A DNA stretch of 64,000 nt from Mucilaginibacter sp. OK098. GTDB lineage: Bacteria; Bacteroidota; Bacteroidia; Sphingobacteriales; Sphingobacteriaceae. The stretch covers positions 186,001-250,000 of the forward strand of contig NZ_FRCM01000008.1 of NCBI RefSeq assembly GCF_900142915.1. The letters run 5' to 3'. Positions 35,255 through 44,405 of the stretch are shown piece by piece (the stretch's first letter is position 1; every line of letters starts with the position of its first letter). The notes below the pieces were generated by a model that searched no databases, was not told where the DNA came from, and saw only the letters and a program-made list of their open reading frames with translations. The position numbers were made by a program, and so were the translations under genes.

Positions 35255-38200
35255 ATGGAAAAAACGTACAACCTGATTTTATGGGCATTTATCAAATTAA
35301 AACATAAAGCCTGTTTTTTGCTGTTAATTATGCTGTTTGCAATAAATGCATCAGCACAGCAATCGCGAGTTATCAACGGAGTTATCACTGATGACAAGAA
35401 TTTGCCGTTACCCGGAGTTGCAGTATCTGCAAAGGCTTCTGGCAAAAGCACATCAAGTGATGTAAATGGAAAATTCTCCATCCAGATCAACGGCAATGAC
35501 GATGTGATCCGTTTTACCTTTTTAGGATTTGTAACGAAGGAGATGCCTGCCGGTACAAATGATTTTCTGAATGTTAATTTACTGCCCGATGTAAGGCAAT
35601 TAAAAGATGTAGTGGTAATTGGTTACGGTACATCAAGCCGTAAGGATGTTACAGGCTCCATCACTTCACTAAAGTCCGAAGATTTTAACCTGGGTGTAAT
35701 AACAACTCCGGCAGAATTACTGCAGGGTAAAGTGGCAGGTTTAAATGTCACAAAAAGCGGTGACCCTAATAAACAGCCGGCTACAATTTTAAGAGGGCCC
35801 TCAACCCTGCGTGAAGGCGGTGCACAGGAGCCTTTTTATGTTATTGATGGCGTACCGGGTGCTTCTATTGATCTGCTTGCACCGGATGACATTGAGAGCA
35901 TTGATGTTTTAAAAGATGCTTCTTCAACCGCTATATATGGTTCAAGGGCTGCGAATGGCGTAATTATAGTTACCACTAAAAGAGCAAAACCCGGACAAAC
36001 AAGGCTAAACTACAGCGCTTATGTGGCGATGGAAAAAGTATCGAAAAAAATTGATATGCTAAGCGCCGATCAATTACGTAAATACTTAAGTGACAATGGT
36101 GTAAAGCCCCTTGCCAAACCTATTGATGATGACGGGTCAAACACTAACTGGCAAAATTTGGTAGAACGGACTGGCTACTCACAAAACCATAATTTATCTT
36201 ATGGCGGGGCATCTAAAAGCGCAGAGTATGGTGCAAGCGTTAACTATTTTAAAAATAATGGGGTTTTAATAAACACCGGTTTAGAGCGCACCATTTTCAG
36301 GGGATATATTAACCAGCGGTTTTTTAATGATAAATTAAAGCTGGGTATCACTTTAACAAACAGCGTTACCAATAGCAACGATATTCCACAAGGGAATAAT
36401 ATGCCTTATGGTATGCCGCAGGGAAATGTATTGTCGGGTATGTTGTTCTATTTACCAACGGTAAGCCCTTTTAACCCTGATGGCAGCTACAAGGAAAACT
36501 ACACCAGGACAGGAAGCGGGCCATTAAACCCATTATCGCTGGCAAATAATAATAGTATTAAAACCAACGATACTAAAACTTTGATTAATGGCATTGCACA
36601 GGTTGATATTTTACCAGGCTTAAGGTTTACACTTACAGGATCAACCCAAAAAGATCAAAATAATATCAACGCCTATGAAAACAGCTTGTCTGGCCTGGCA
36701 GTTGGTGCGAATGGAGTAGCCAACCGGAGCGCGTTTTTAAATACCAGCCAGGTATTTGAGTCGTACTTTAATTACGACAAAGATTTTGGCCAGCATACCA
36801 TTAAGCTATTAGCCGGGTACTCTTATCAGCAGGATAGAACCAATGACGGTTTTGGTTTGCAGACTCAAAATTTTTCAAATGACAATTTAACCTATAATAA
36901 CTTGTCATTGTCAAATCCATCCTCACTTGCACAAATAATTTTTAATCCTAATGTAATATCAACATTGAGGTTAATATCTTACTATGGCCGTGTTCAATAT
37001 CAGTTTAGCGATAAGTATTTGTTCCAGGCATCCTTAAGGGATGATGGCTCATCAGCATTTGGTATAAATAAGCGTTATGGATTGTTCCCTGCTGTGTCTG
37101 CAGGATGGCGGATCATCAACGAAAAATTCATGGAATCTCTTCCGGTAATCAGTGATCTAAAACTAAGGGCCGGTTACGGGGTATCAGGTAATAGCTTAGG
37201 GTTTAACGCATTCTCTGCGTTGTTAATTTATGGAACTCCTCCGGGAAACAGTAAATTCTTATATAATGGCAACATAACCAATGCGCTTGGCCCGGTGAGA
37301 AATGATAACCCCAATTTGAAATGGGAAAGCACTGCTACAACCAATATTGGTTTAGACTTTGGTATATTAAAAAACCGGATTACAGGTTCTGTTGATTATT
37401 ACATCAAAAAAACTTCCGATTTGATCTATGATCAATACCAGGTATCAACCACGCAATATTTTGTGCCTACAATTACCGCAAATGTTGGTAAAATAAAAAA
37501 CAGCGGTGTTGAATTTGTAATAAACGCGGTGCCGGTAAAAACTTCAGCATTTACCTGGAAAACGTCATTTAATATCTCGCACAATAAAAATGTTGTAGAA
37601 ACCTTATCTAACACCTTATTTGCAACGCCTTATATCCAAACCGCGCAATTAGGCGGTAAAGGACAATCTGGAAATTACAGCCAGATTGTACAGCCCGGCG
37701 ATGCTTTGGGAACTTTTTATTTATGGCATTATATGGGTAAAAATGCTTCAGGAGTAAGTACTTATCAAAATGCTGCCGGGCAGGTAATTGCTACCCAGCC
37801 TTTAACTACTGATCAAAGAGTAGCTGGGAATGCACAGCCAGACTTTATATATGGCTGGAGCAATAGTTTCTTCTATAAAAACTTCGATCTTAACTTTTTA
37901 ATCAGAGGTGTTTGGGGCAACAAAATTTTGAATGCAACATTAGCTTCACTTAATAACCCTGCCGATTCCAAAATACAAAACATTCCAAGATTTACCCTTG
38001 GCGAATCATTTAATGACATTAATGGCTATTTAATATCTGATCGCTTTTTAGAAAGCGGCTCATATTTACGCCTTGATAATGCAACACTCGGTTATACTAT
38101 TAAACCAAAAATTCAGGCAATCAAAAGTATCCGCCTGTATTTATCAGCCAATAATGTTTTTGTAATCACCAAATACAAGGGAATTGATCCTGAAGTTAAT

Positions 38201-38287
38201 ATCGGCGGTTTAACCCCCGGTATTGATAACCAAAACTATTATCCGCGTACACGTACGTTCATTTTTGGTTTAACCTCATCATTTTAA
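35255..38287 (+). CDS. SusC/RagA-family TonB-linked outer-membrane transporter
   Basis: A 1010-residue outer-membrane receptor for energy-dependent import of large ligands. A signal peptide (FLLLIMLFAINASAQ, ending near 35) is followed by a CarboxypepD_reg-like domain (VINGVITDDKNLPLPGVAVS, residues 39-110). The plug domain begins VVVIGYGTSSRKDVTGSI and contains GGAQEPFYVIDGVPG and STAIYGSRAANGVIIVTTK. A 22-stranded barrel follows, ending in the aromatic-rich RTFIFGLTSSF. No extra N-terminal signalling (STN) domain is visible, so direct anti-sigma signalling is unlikely. It is the first gene of a SusC-SusD-phospholipase unit (gaps 21 and 11 bp). Confidence 0.97.
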   Translation: MEKTYNLILWAFIKLKHKACFLLLIMLFAINASAQQSRVINGVITDDKNLPLPGVAVSAKASGKSTSSDVNGKFSIQINGNDDVIRFTFLGFVTKEMPAGTNDFLNVNLLPDVRQLKDVVVIGYGTSSRKDVTGSITSLKSEDFNLGVITTPAELLQGKVAGLNVTKSGDPNKQPATILRGPSTLREGGAQEPFYVIDGVPGASIDLLAPDDIESIDVLKDASSTAIYGSRAANGVIIVTTKRAKPGQTRLNYSAYVAMEKVSKKIDMLSADQLRKYLSDNGVKPLAKPIDDDGSNTNWQNLVERTGYSQNHNLSYGGASKSAEYGASVNYFKNNGVLINTGLERTIFRGYINQRFFNDKLKLGITLTNSVTNSNDIPQGNNMPYGMPQGNVLSGMLFYLPTVSPFNPDGSYKENYTRTGSGPLNPLSLANNNSIKTNDTKTLINGIAQVDILPGLRFTLTGSTQKDQNNINAYENSLSGLAVGANGVANRSAFLNTSQVFESYFNYDKDFGQHTIKLLAGYSYQQDRTNDGFGLQTQNFSNDNLTYNNLSLSNPSSLAQIIFNPNVISTLRLISYYGRVQYQFSDKYLFQASLRDDGSSAFGINKRYGLFPAVSAGWRIINEKFMESLPVISDLKLRAGYGVSGNSLGFNAFSALLIYGTPPGNSKFLYNGNITNALGPVRNDNPNLKWESTATTNIGLDFGILKNRITGSVDYYIKKTSDLIYDQYQVSTTQYFVPTITANVGKIKNSGVEFVINAVPVKTSAFTWKTSFNISHNKNVVETLSNTLFATPYIQTAQLGGKGQSGNYSQIVQPGDALGTFYLWHYMGKNASGVSTYQNAAGQVIATQPLTTDQRVAGNAQPDFIYGWSNSFFYKNFDLNFLIRGVWGNKILNATLASLNNPADSKIQNIPRFTLGESFNDINGYLISDRFLESGSYLRLDNATLGYTIKPKIQAIKSIRLYLSANNVFVITKYKGIDPEVNIGGLTPGIDNQNYYPRTRTFIFGLTSSF

Positions 38288-38308
38288 TAAAACTTTAACG
38301 CAACAGAG

Positions 38309-39901
38309 ATGAAAAGAATAACAATATATTTAACGGTGATTGCGGCGATAATCACCATAAACTCCTGTAAAAAATTAGATGTACCTGTTGAATCTCAATA
38401 TGTAAAATCTAACTTCCCGGTAACCCAGGCAGATTATATTGCCTTGTTAGGTACCATGTACTCTAACTTGTCTTCAAATTATGCAGTGCCATACTGGCGC
38501 ATGCAGGAACTGTCGACTGATGAGGCGATCATCCCGGCAAGGGATGGCAACTATGATGATGGCGGCCAATACAGGCAGCTACATTATCACACCTGGACTT
38601 TTGACCATCCTAACGTTATAGGAATATGGCAATGGGGCTTTGGCGGTATCAATAACTGTAACCGCTTAATCAACCTGGTTAAAGCATCCGGATCAAGCAC
38701 CGCTTTAAAAACATCAGGAATTGCAGAAATTACAGCAATGCGCGACTTGTATTATTTCTTTATGATGGATCTGTATGGTAATGTGCCTATTATCAATACT
38801 TTTCCGGTAAATGATCCGCCATCAACTCAATCAAGGGCAAATGTGTTTAAATTTATAGAGACAGATCTATTAAATGTTATCCAGCAACTGCCATCAAAAA
38901 CAAATAATGCGGCAACTAACACTTTGCAATATGGGCGCCCTACCAAAGAAATGGCATTTGCCCTTTTGGAAAAAATGTACCTGAATGCAGAAGTATATAC
39001 CGGCACACAACGTTATAATGATGCTGTAGCCATGGCTGATAGCGTTATGAAGAACCAGAATTATAGCCTGGATGCAAAGTACAGGGATATATTTTTACCT
39101 AACAACGGGCCACAGATAAAAGAGACTGTATTTGCAATTCCTTATGATCAGCAGATCCCGGGTAACCAGTTTACAAGGTTTGGCTTTTTTTACTATTTAG
39201 CGTCATATTATGGCATGAATGTAGGTTTAAGTATAGCCATGAGCACAACACATGAATTTTATAACAGGTTTAATTTACCGGGCGATACGCGTACAAATAC
39301 CTGGCTGGTTGGGCCGCAGTATGTGCCGGATGGTAATGGCGGCTTTACTTCACAACCTGCTTATTACCCTGGTACTACTACCCAAATAGTTATTACCCCC
39401 GACCTGATCCTGGTACCGCCAAAGCCAATGGACGTAGGCAACACCATTGCAAGCCAGTCTGAAGGGATCCGTTCATTGAAATACTATCCTGATCCAACCA
39501 TTATCCAGGCAACCCGTTTAAATGGCAATGATGTACCTGTGTTCCGTTTAGCCGATGTGATGTTAATGAAAGCCGAGGCTATATTGAGAGGGGCCACAGC
39601 CACAACGGTAAATGGACAGCTGCAAACCCCGTTATATTTAGTTAACCAGGTCAGGACACGGGCGGGAGCAGCACCAGCCGCTTCAGTTGATCTGCCATCA
39701 TTACTTGACGAGCGGGCAAGGGAGCTTTCATGGGAAGGCTGGCGCAGGAATGACCTGATTCGTTTTGGGCAGTTTGAAGTTGATTATCCTTTAGCCAATG
39801 ATCCGCTTTCAATGAATAAGGATGTAAGCAGAAGGCTTTACCCAATTCCATCAACTGAAATTAAGCTTAATCCTAAATTAACTCAAAACCCGGGCTATTA
39901 A
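38309..39901 (+). CDS. SusD/RagB-family outer-membrane lipoprotein
   Basis: A 530-residue surface lipoprotein that caps the SusC channel and binds its ligand. A lipoprotein signal (IAAIITINSCKK) places the lipidated cysteine at residue 20. The N-terminal TPR-like SusD region contains ITAMRDLYYFFMMDLYGNVP. The C-terminal signature is VPVFRLADVMLMKAEAILRG, followed by LLDERARELSWEGWRRNDLI, typical of RagB/SusD. Length is normal. It is encoded 21 bp after SusC, so the two are certainly a pair. Ligand specificity is not deducible from the protein itself; the downstream lipase suggests a phospholipid-related substrate. Confidence 0.97.
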   Translation: MKRITIYLTVIAAIITINSCKKLDVPVESQYVKSNFPVTQADYIALLGTMYSNLSSNYAVPYWRMQELSTDEAIIPARDGNYDDGGQYRQLHYHTWTFDHPNVIGIWQWGFGGINNCNRLINLVKASGSSTALKTSGIAEITAMRDLYYFFMMDLYGNVPIINTFPVNDPPSTQSRANVFKFIETDLLNVIQQLPSKTNNAATNTLQYGRPTKEMAFALLEKMYLNAEVYTGTQRYNDAVAMADSVMKNQNYSLDAKYRDIFLPNNGPQIKETVFAIPYDQQIPGNQFTRFGFFYYLASYYGMNVGLSIAMSTTHEFYNRFNLPGDTRTNTWLVGPQYVPDGNGGFTSQPAYYPGTTTQIVITPDLILVPPKPMDVGNTIASQSEGIRSLKYYPDPTIIQATRLNGNDVPVFRLADVMLMKAEAILRGATATTVNGQLQTPLYLVNQVRTRAGAAPAASVDLPSLLDERARELSWEGWRRNDLIRFGQFEVDYPLANDPLSMNKDVSRRLYPIPSTEIKLNPKLTQNPGY

Positions 39902-39912
39902 TTTATTTTTAT

Positions 39913-40983
39913 ATGATCAGGTTATTTTTAAGCACACTGGTTATAGTATCCCTGCCGTTTATGGCGGGGATACCTAACGTTGATGATCTGCCTATAAACC
40001 ACATCCAGGTAATAGGTTCACATAACAGCTATAAGCAATCTATTGATCCTGTTTTATTTAAATTGATCCAGCAAAAGGACTCCGTTGGGTCAAAAAAAAT
40101 AGATTATAGCCATATCACATTGTCACAGCAATTAGACCTTGGGCTGTTGGATCTGGAAATTGATATTTATGCCGATACCAAAGGCGGTAAATATGCCCAT
40201 CCGAAAGGCCTTACCTGGGCCCCCGGACAGGAACCTTTTGATAAGGAGGGGGTGATGAATGAACCCGGGTTTAAAGTTTTGCATATCCAGGATATTGATT
40301 TCAGAAGCAACTGCTTAACCTTTAAACAATGTTTGCAGGAACTGAAGCAATGGTCTGATAAGCATAAAGATCACGACCTGGTTTTTATTACGATGAATGC
40401 GAAAGATGAGCGCATGAAAAAACCGTATTACACTGTTCCGGAAAAATTTACAAGTGCAATTTTTGATCAGTTGGATCAGGCGCTTGTAGAAAACCTGGGC
40501 AGGGAAAACCTCATCATTCCGGATGATGTAAGAGGGAAATATAAAACCCTGCAAAGCGCAGTTTTGCACGGTAACTGGCCAAAGGTAAAGCAGGCAAAAG
40601 GCAAATTTATATTTGTATTGGATGAGGTGGGGAAAAAAAGAGCGGCTTATATAGCAGGCCATCCATCATTAAAAAAACGGATCCTTTTTACCGATTCAGA
40701 ACCCGGCACGCCCGAAGCGGCAATACACATTATGAATAACCCTAAAAAGGATCTTTCTAAAATAAAGGCACTGGTTAAAAAAGGGTATATTATCCGTACC
40801 CGGGCTGACAGTGATACCGAAGAGGCAAGGGAAAATGACAAATCAACATTTGAAGCGGCAATGGCATCAGATGCGCAGATCATCACTACGGATTACTATC
40901 AAAAAAGCACACATTTTAAATCAGACTATGTGGTTAGCTTTGCCGACGGTACCTATTTTCGCCCGAATCCTTTGTTTAAGTAA
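39913..40983 (+). CDS. PI-PLC-type phosphodiesterase (PLC1-like), exported
   Basis: A 356-residue protein with an N-terminal signal peptide (MIRLFLSTLVIVSLPFMAG). A TIM-barrel of the phosphatidylinositol-specific phospholipase C superfamily follows. The first catalytic histidine lies in VIGSHNSYKQSI near 36-47, and the acidic metal-site segment is LGLLDLEIDIYAD near 78-90. The second histidine is probably in FKVLHIQDIDF, followed by HDLVFITMNAKDE. This pattern resembles the calcium-dependent PLC1-like family. It is the third gene of the SusC-SusD operon (11-bp gap), so it probably acts outside the cell on a phosphodiester lipid or head group taken up by the pair. Substrate is inferred. Confidence 0.88.
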   Translation: MIRLFLSTLVIVSLPFMAGIPNVDDLPINHIQVIGSHNSYKQSIDPVLFKLIQQKDSVGSKKIDYSHITLSQQLDLGLLDLEIDIYADTKGGKYAHPKGLTWAPGQEPFDKEGVMNEPGFKVLHIQDIDFRSNCLTFKQCLQELKQWSDKHKDHDLVFITMNAKDERMKKPYYTVPEKFTSAIFDQLDQALVENLGRENLIIPDDVRGKYKTLQSAVLHGNWPKVKQAKGKFIFVLDEVGKKRAAYIAGHPSLKKRILFTDSEPGTPEAAIHIMNNPKKDLSKIKALVKKGYIIRTRADSDTEEARENDKSTFEAAMASDAQIITTDYYQKSTHFKSDYVVSFADGTYFRPNPLFK

Positions 40984-41007
40984 ACGGTAAAAAGCAATAA
41001 TAAAATG

Positions 41008-41039
41008 AAAGCCTGTGTTCTTGATTGAGCACAGGCTTT
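41008..41039. terminator. Bidirectional terminator between PLC and AMP nucleosidase genes
   Basis: AAAGCCTGTG at 41008-41017 pairs perfectly with CACAGGCTTT at 41030-41039, between two convergent genes. Confidence 0.9.
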
Positions 41040-41074
41040 GTAATAACCCAGGATCGTATTAACACGGCAGAAAA

Positions 41075-41929
41075 TTAAAAAATCAAATGCTTAACCGTTA
41101 AACCGTTATTTATCAGCTGTTTTAATGATTCAATACCTATGTGCAGGTGTGTTTCAACAAATTGCTCGGTTACAGATGAGTCACTTTCAGCAGTTTTAAC
41201 CCCCTCCGGGATCATCGGCTGATCAGATACCAGTAATAATGCGCCGGTCGGAATTTTGTTGGCAAAGCCCGTCGTAAATATGGTTGCGGTTTCCATATCA
41301 ACAGCCATTGCACGTAATTCTTTCAAATATTTTTTAAACTCCTTATCATGCTCCCAAACGCGGCGGTTGGTAGTATAACATGTTCCTGTAAAATAATCAC
41401 GCCCATAGTCGCGTATGGTGGTTGATATGGCTTTTTGCAGGGCGAATGAAGGAAGGGCGGGCACTTCGGCAGGTAAATAATCATTGGAGGTCCCTTCGCC
41501 TCTTATCCCTGCAATAGGTAATATTAGGTCACCCACTTTATTTTTCTTTTTCAAGCCACCGCATTTACCTAAAAATATAACCGCTTTGGGCTTTATGGCA
41601 GTAAGCAGGTCCATTATTGTTGCTGCTACTGAACTGCCCATACCAAAGTTTATAATGGTTATTCCATTGGCTGTTACGCTTTGCATAGGTTTATCCATAC
41701 CTAAAATAGGTGCGTTATCATTCCATAGCGAAAACAGCTGAATATATTTCGAAAAATTGGTGAGAATAATATATTGGCCAAAATCGGCCAATGGGCGACC
41801 GGTATAACGTGGCAGCCAGTTAGTAACAATGGCTTCTTTAGTTTTTAAACCTGGAGTTACAGCAGTTTGGATCTCTTTTGCTTTCTTTTCAGTCTGCTGA
41901 TCTTTTTTAACATCTAATTGTTCGTTCAT
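41075..41929 (-). CDS. AMP nucleosidase (Bacteroidota type)
   Basis: Predicted to split AMP into adenine and ribose 5-phosphate; purine salvage, cytoplasmic. The 284-residue sequence belongs to the nucleoside phosphorylase/hydrolase superfamily. Segments visible are INFGMGSSVAATIMDLL near 93-109, AVIFLGKCGGLKKKNKVGDL for the phosphate loop, and the purine/ribose-site AVDMETATIFTTGFANKI near 208-225. LLVSDQPMIPEGVKT follows. An N-terminal charged extension of about 35 residues is probably flexible. It lacks the large N-terminal domain of E. coli Amn, as is normal for this phylum's shorter form. It could instead be a related nucleoside phosphorylase, but the family match is good. Confidence 0.88.
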   Translation of the reverse strand: MNEQLDVKKDQQTEKKAKEIQTAVTPGLKTKEAIVTNWLPRYTGRPLADFGQYIILTNFSKYIQLFSLWNDNAPILGMDKPMQSVTANGITIINFGMGSSVAATIMDLLTAIKPKAVIFLGKCGGLKKKNKVGDLILPIAGIRGEGTSNDYLPAEVPALPSFALQKAISTTIRDYGRDYFTGTCYTTNRRVWEHDKEFKKYLKELRAMAVDMETATIFTTGFANKIPTGALLLVSDQPMIPEGVKTAESDSSVTEQFVETHLHIGIESLKQLINNGLTVKHLIF

Positions 41930-42050
41930 AATCTTAATATCTACTTTGTTAGTTCCTCTGCAGGGGTCAGGGGCTTTTATACAACAAACCCCGGTATTAC
42001 CCAGGGCTCATTTGTTTCTTTAAATATAAGAACTGGTTGTATGCTTATTA

Positions 42051-43289
42051 TTAAGCCACTTTTAATTTTTTAAGATCAGCTTTCTCAAATTTTTCGTGTG
42101 CATAATCTAATGTTACATTTAAACGTTTGATGTCTTTTTTCGATGGAAACTCAAACATGGCATCTATCATTATTGCTTCACAAATTGAACGCAGACCACG
42201 GGCACCAAGTTTAAACTCAACTGCTTTGTCAACAATAAAGTCAAGTACCTCCTCTTCAAATTCAAGTTTTACACCTTCGTATTCAAACAGTTTTTTATAC
42301 TGTTTAAGTAATGAATTTTTGGGTTCGGTTAAAATATTGTGCAATGCTTCCCGGTCTAACGGATTTAAATAAGTAAGCACCGGTAAACGGCCAATCAGTT
42401 CAGGGATCAGGCCAAATGATTTTAAATCCTGCGGGGTAATGTATTTATACAGGTTTTTCAAATCAATTTCATTGTCATCACGTTTCATTTTATAACCAAC
42501 AGTTTGCGTACGCAACCTGTTAGCTATCTTCCTGTCAATACCATCAAAGGCGCCACCGCAAATAAAAAGGATATTATTGGTGTTAACAGTTATCATTTTC
42601 TGGTCGGGGTGCTTACGGCCTCCCTGTGGCGGCACATTAACGTTTGTACCTTCCAGTATCTTCAATAAGGCTTGTTGCACACCCTCGCCTGATACATCAC
42701 GTGTAATTGAGGCATTATCGCTTTTACGGGCAATTTTATCAACCTCATCAATATAAACAATACCGCGCTCGGCAGTGGCCACATCATAATCGGCAGATTG
42801 AAGCAAGCGGGTAAGGATACTTTCTACATCCTCGCCTACATAGCCGGCCTCGGTTAATACAGTAGCATCGCAAATACAAAAAGGAACATTCAGGATCTTG
42901 GCAAGTGTTTTTGCAAGTAAGGTTTTACCTGTACCAGTTTCGCCTACCATAATGATGTTTGATTTTTCAATCTCCACATCATCCTTATCAACCCTTTGAT
43001 TCAAGCGTTTGTAGTGGTTATAAACGGCAACGGCTAAAATCTTCTTTGCGTCGTCCTGGCCAATAACATACTGGTCAAGGTGACTTTTTATTTCAGCAGG
43101 CTTCAACATTGCCGGTGTAGTTGGCGATGTTTTTACCTTACGCACTTTAAGCTCTTCAGCCAATATTTCGTTAGCCTGGTTAACGCACTTATCACAGATG
43201 TGTGCATCAAGCCCCGCTATCAGCATCAGGGAGTCCTGTTTACCTGCACCACAAAACGAACACCTGATCTCCTTGCTGTTTTTATTCAT
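42051..43289 (-). CDS. clpX: ATP-dependent Clp protease ATP-binding subunit ClpX
   Basis: AAA+ unfoldase that feeds substrates to ClpP. Its 412 residues start with a zinc-binding domain with cysteines 10, 13, 32 and 35 (RCSFCGAGK and ICDKCV). The AAA+ domain follows, with Walker A GETGTGKT, Walker B IVYIDEVDKI, the sensor region NILFICGGAFDGID, and a RIGRLP-equivalent pore or ClpP-contact segment LIPELIGRLPVLTYL. A C-terminal small domain carries GARGLRSICEAIM. It is the last gene of tig-clpP-clpX on the minus strand, separated from clpP by a repeat hairpin. Identification is secure. Confidence 0.98.
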   Translation of the reverse strand: MNKNSKEIRCSFCGAGKQDSLMLIAGLDAHICDKCVNQANEILAEELKVRKVKTSPTTPAMLKPAEIKSHLDQYVIGQDDAKKILAVAVYNHYKRLNQRVDKDDVEIEKSNIIMVGETGTGKTLLAKTLAKILNVPFCICDATVLTEAGYVGEDVESILTRLLQSADYDVATAERGIVYIDEVDKIARKSDNASITRDVSGEGVQQALLKILEGTNVNVPPQGGRKHPDQKMITVNTNNILFICGGAFDGIDRKIANRLRTQTVGYKMKRDDNEIDLKNLYKYITPQDLKSFGLIPELIGRLPVLTYLNPLDREALHNILTEPKNSLLKQYKKLFEYEGVKLEFEEEVLDFIVDKAVEFKLGARGLRSICEAIMIDAMFEFPSKKDIKRLNVTLDYAHEKFEKADLKKLKVA

Positions 43290-43322
43290 CTGATTTACTT
43301 TTCTTATTCAAATTTAATCAAA

Positions 43323-43420
43323 AAAGTCCGGAAGTCCGAAAGTCCGGGAAGTCCGAAAGTAAAAATACGCATTTTTCTTGTCTTTCGGACTTTACTGACT
43401 TTCGGACTTTCCGACTAAAA
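43323..43420. repeat. AGTCCGAAAGTCCGG hairpin, copy C
   Basis: AAGTCCGGAAGTCCGAAAGT, then CCGGGAAGTCCGAAAG, faces CTTTCGGACTTTACTGACTT, then TCGGACTTTCCGACT. It fills the clpP-clpX spacer, so it may set the level of clpX read-through. Confidence 0.87.
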
Positions 43421-43422
43421 AA

Positions 43423-44139
43423 TTATTTTTTAGGATTATTTCCCCTTAAAATTTCATCAACCATACCAAATTCTTTTGCCTCTTCGGCTATCATCCAATG
43501 GTCGCGGTCTGATGCATCCCAAACTTTTTCGTAAGGTGCGCCGCTATGATCTGCAATGATCTGGTACAATTCTTTTTTCAGTTTGGTTATCTCGTGATAC
43601 GTAATTTCTATATCAGATTGTTGCCCCTGTGCACCGCCTGATGGTTGGTGAATCATTACCCTTGCATGTGGCAATGCGGCCCTTTTACCTGCAGCGCCTG
43701 CACATAACAGCACAGCTCCCATTGAAGCGGCCATACCTGTACAAATTGTTGCTACATCGTTTGATATAAATTGCATAGTATCATAGATCCCTAAACCGGC
43801 ATAAACCGAACCACCAGGTGAATTAATATAGATCTGGATATCGCGCTTTGCATCAGCCGATTGAAGGAAAAGCAATTGAGCCTGGATAATGTTTGCAATA
43901 TTTTCATAAATCGCATCGCCAAGGAAGATGATCCGATCCATCATTAAACGCGAGAATACGTCCATCTGTGCCACGTTAAGCTGGCGTTCCTCAATAATAT
44001 AAGGCGTCATACCGGTTATCCCGGTTGGCATGCGAGTTGCGTCAACACGCGAAATAAATTTATCTACATAAATACTGTTAATACGGTGGTGCTTAACAGC
44101 ATATTTCCGGAATTCATTTTTATCAATGTTACTGCTCAT
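43423..44139 (-). CDS. clpP: ATP-dependent Clp protease proteolytic subunit ClpP
   Basis: Serine protease subunit that forms the degradative chamber with ClpX. The 238-residue sequence shows RIIFLGDAIYENIANIIQAQ, then IYINSPGGSVYAGLGIYDTM. The catalytic Ser139 is in CTGMAASMGAVLL, His164 in ARVMIHQPSGG, and the aspartate in ASDRDHWMIAEEA (about Asp213). The N-terminal part is about 40 residues longer than E. coli ClpP and may hold a propeptide. It is the middle gene of tig-clpP-clpX. Confidence 0.98.
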   Translation of the reverse strand: MSSNIDKNEFRKYAVKHHRINSIYVDKFISRVDATRMPTGITGMTPYIIEERQLNVAQMDVFSRLMMDRIIFLGDAIYENIANIIQAQLLFLQSADAKRDIQIYINSPGGSVYAGLGIYDTMQFISNDVATICTGMAASMGAVLLCAGAAGKRAALPHARVMIHQPSGGAQGQQSDIEITYHEITKLKKELYQIIADHSGAPYEKVWDASDRDHWMIAEEAKEFGMVDEILRGNNPKK

Positions 44140-44236
44140 GATTTTTTTGTTAAGATGCGGGTTTTAATCGCGATAAATATAGTTGTTACTTAAATACAAA
44201 TTGTACCAGAAAGTTTGTTAAAAGTAATTTTATTTG

Positions 44237-44405
44237 GAGAAGTCGGGAAAGTCCGAAAAGACCGGAAGTCCGAAAGTAAAAATCATTAAAAGATTTCCAA
44301 CTTCGGACTTCCAGGATAGATACTGTATAACGAAACTCGTTAAAACCTTTAATCTTCCAGACCATTCTGTCTTTCCGACTTTCGGACTTTACTGACTTTC
44401 GGACT
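44237..44405. repeat. AGTCCGAAAGTCCGG family, copy D (expanded)
   Basis: GTCGGGAAAGTCCGAAAAGA, then CCGGAAGTCCGAAAG, is followed by a nearer partial arm ACTTCGGACTTCC and a distal arm CTTTCGGACTTTACTGACTT, then TCGGACTT. The insert between the two right arms is about 80 bp. It overlaps the trigger factor stop codon. Confidence 0.8.
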
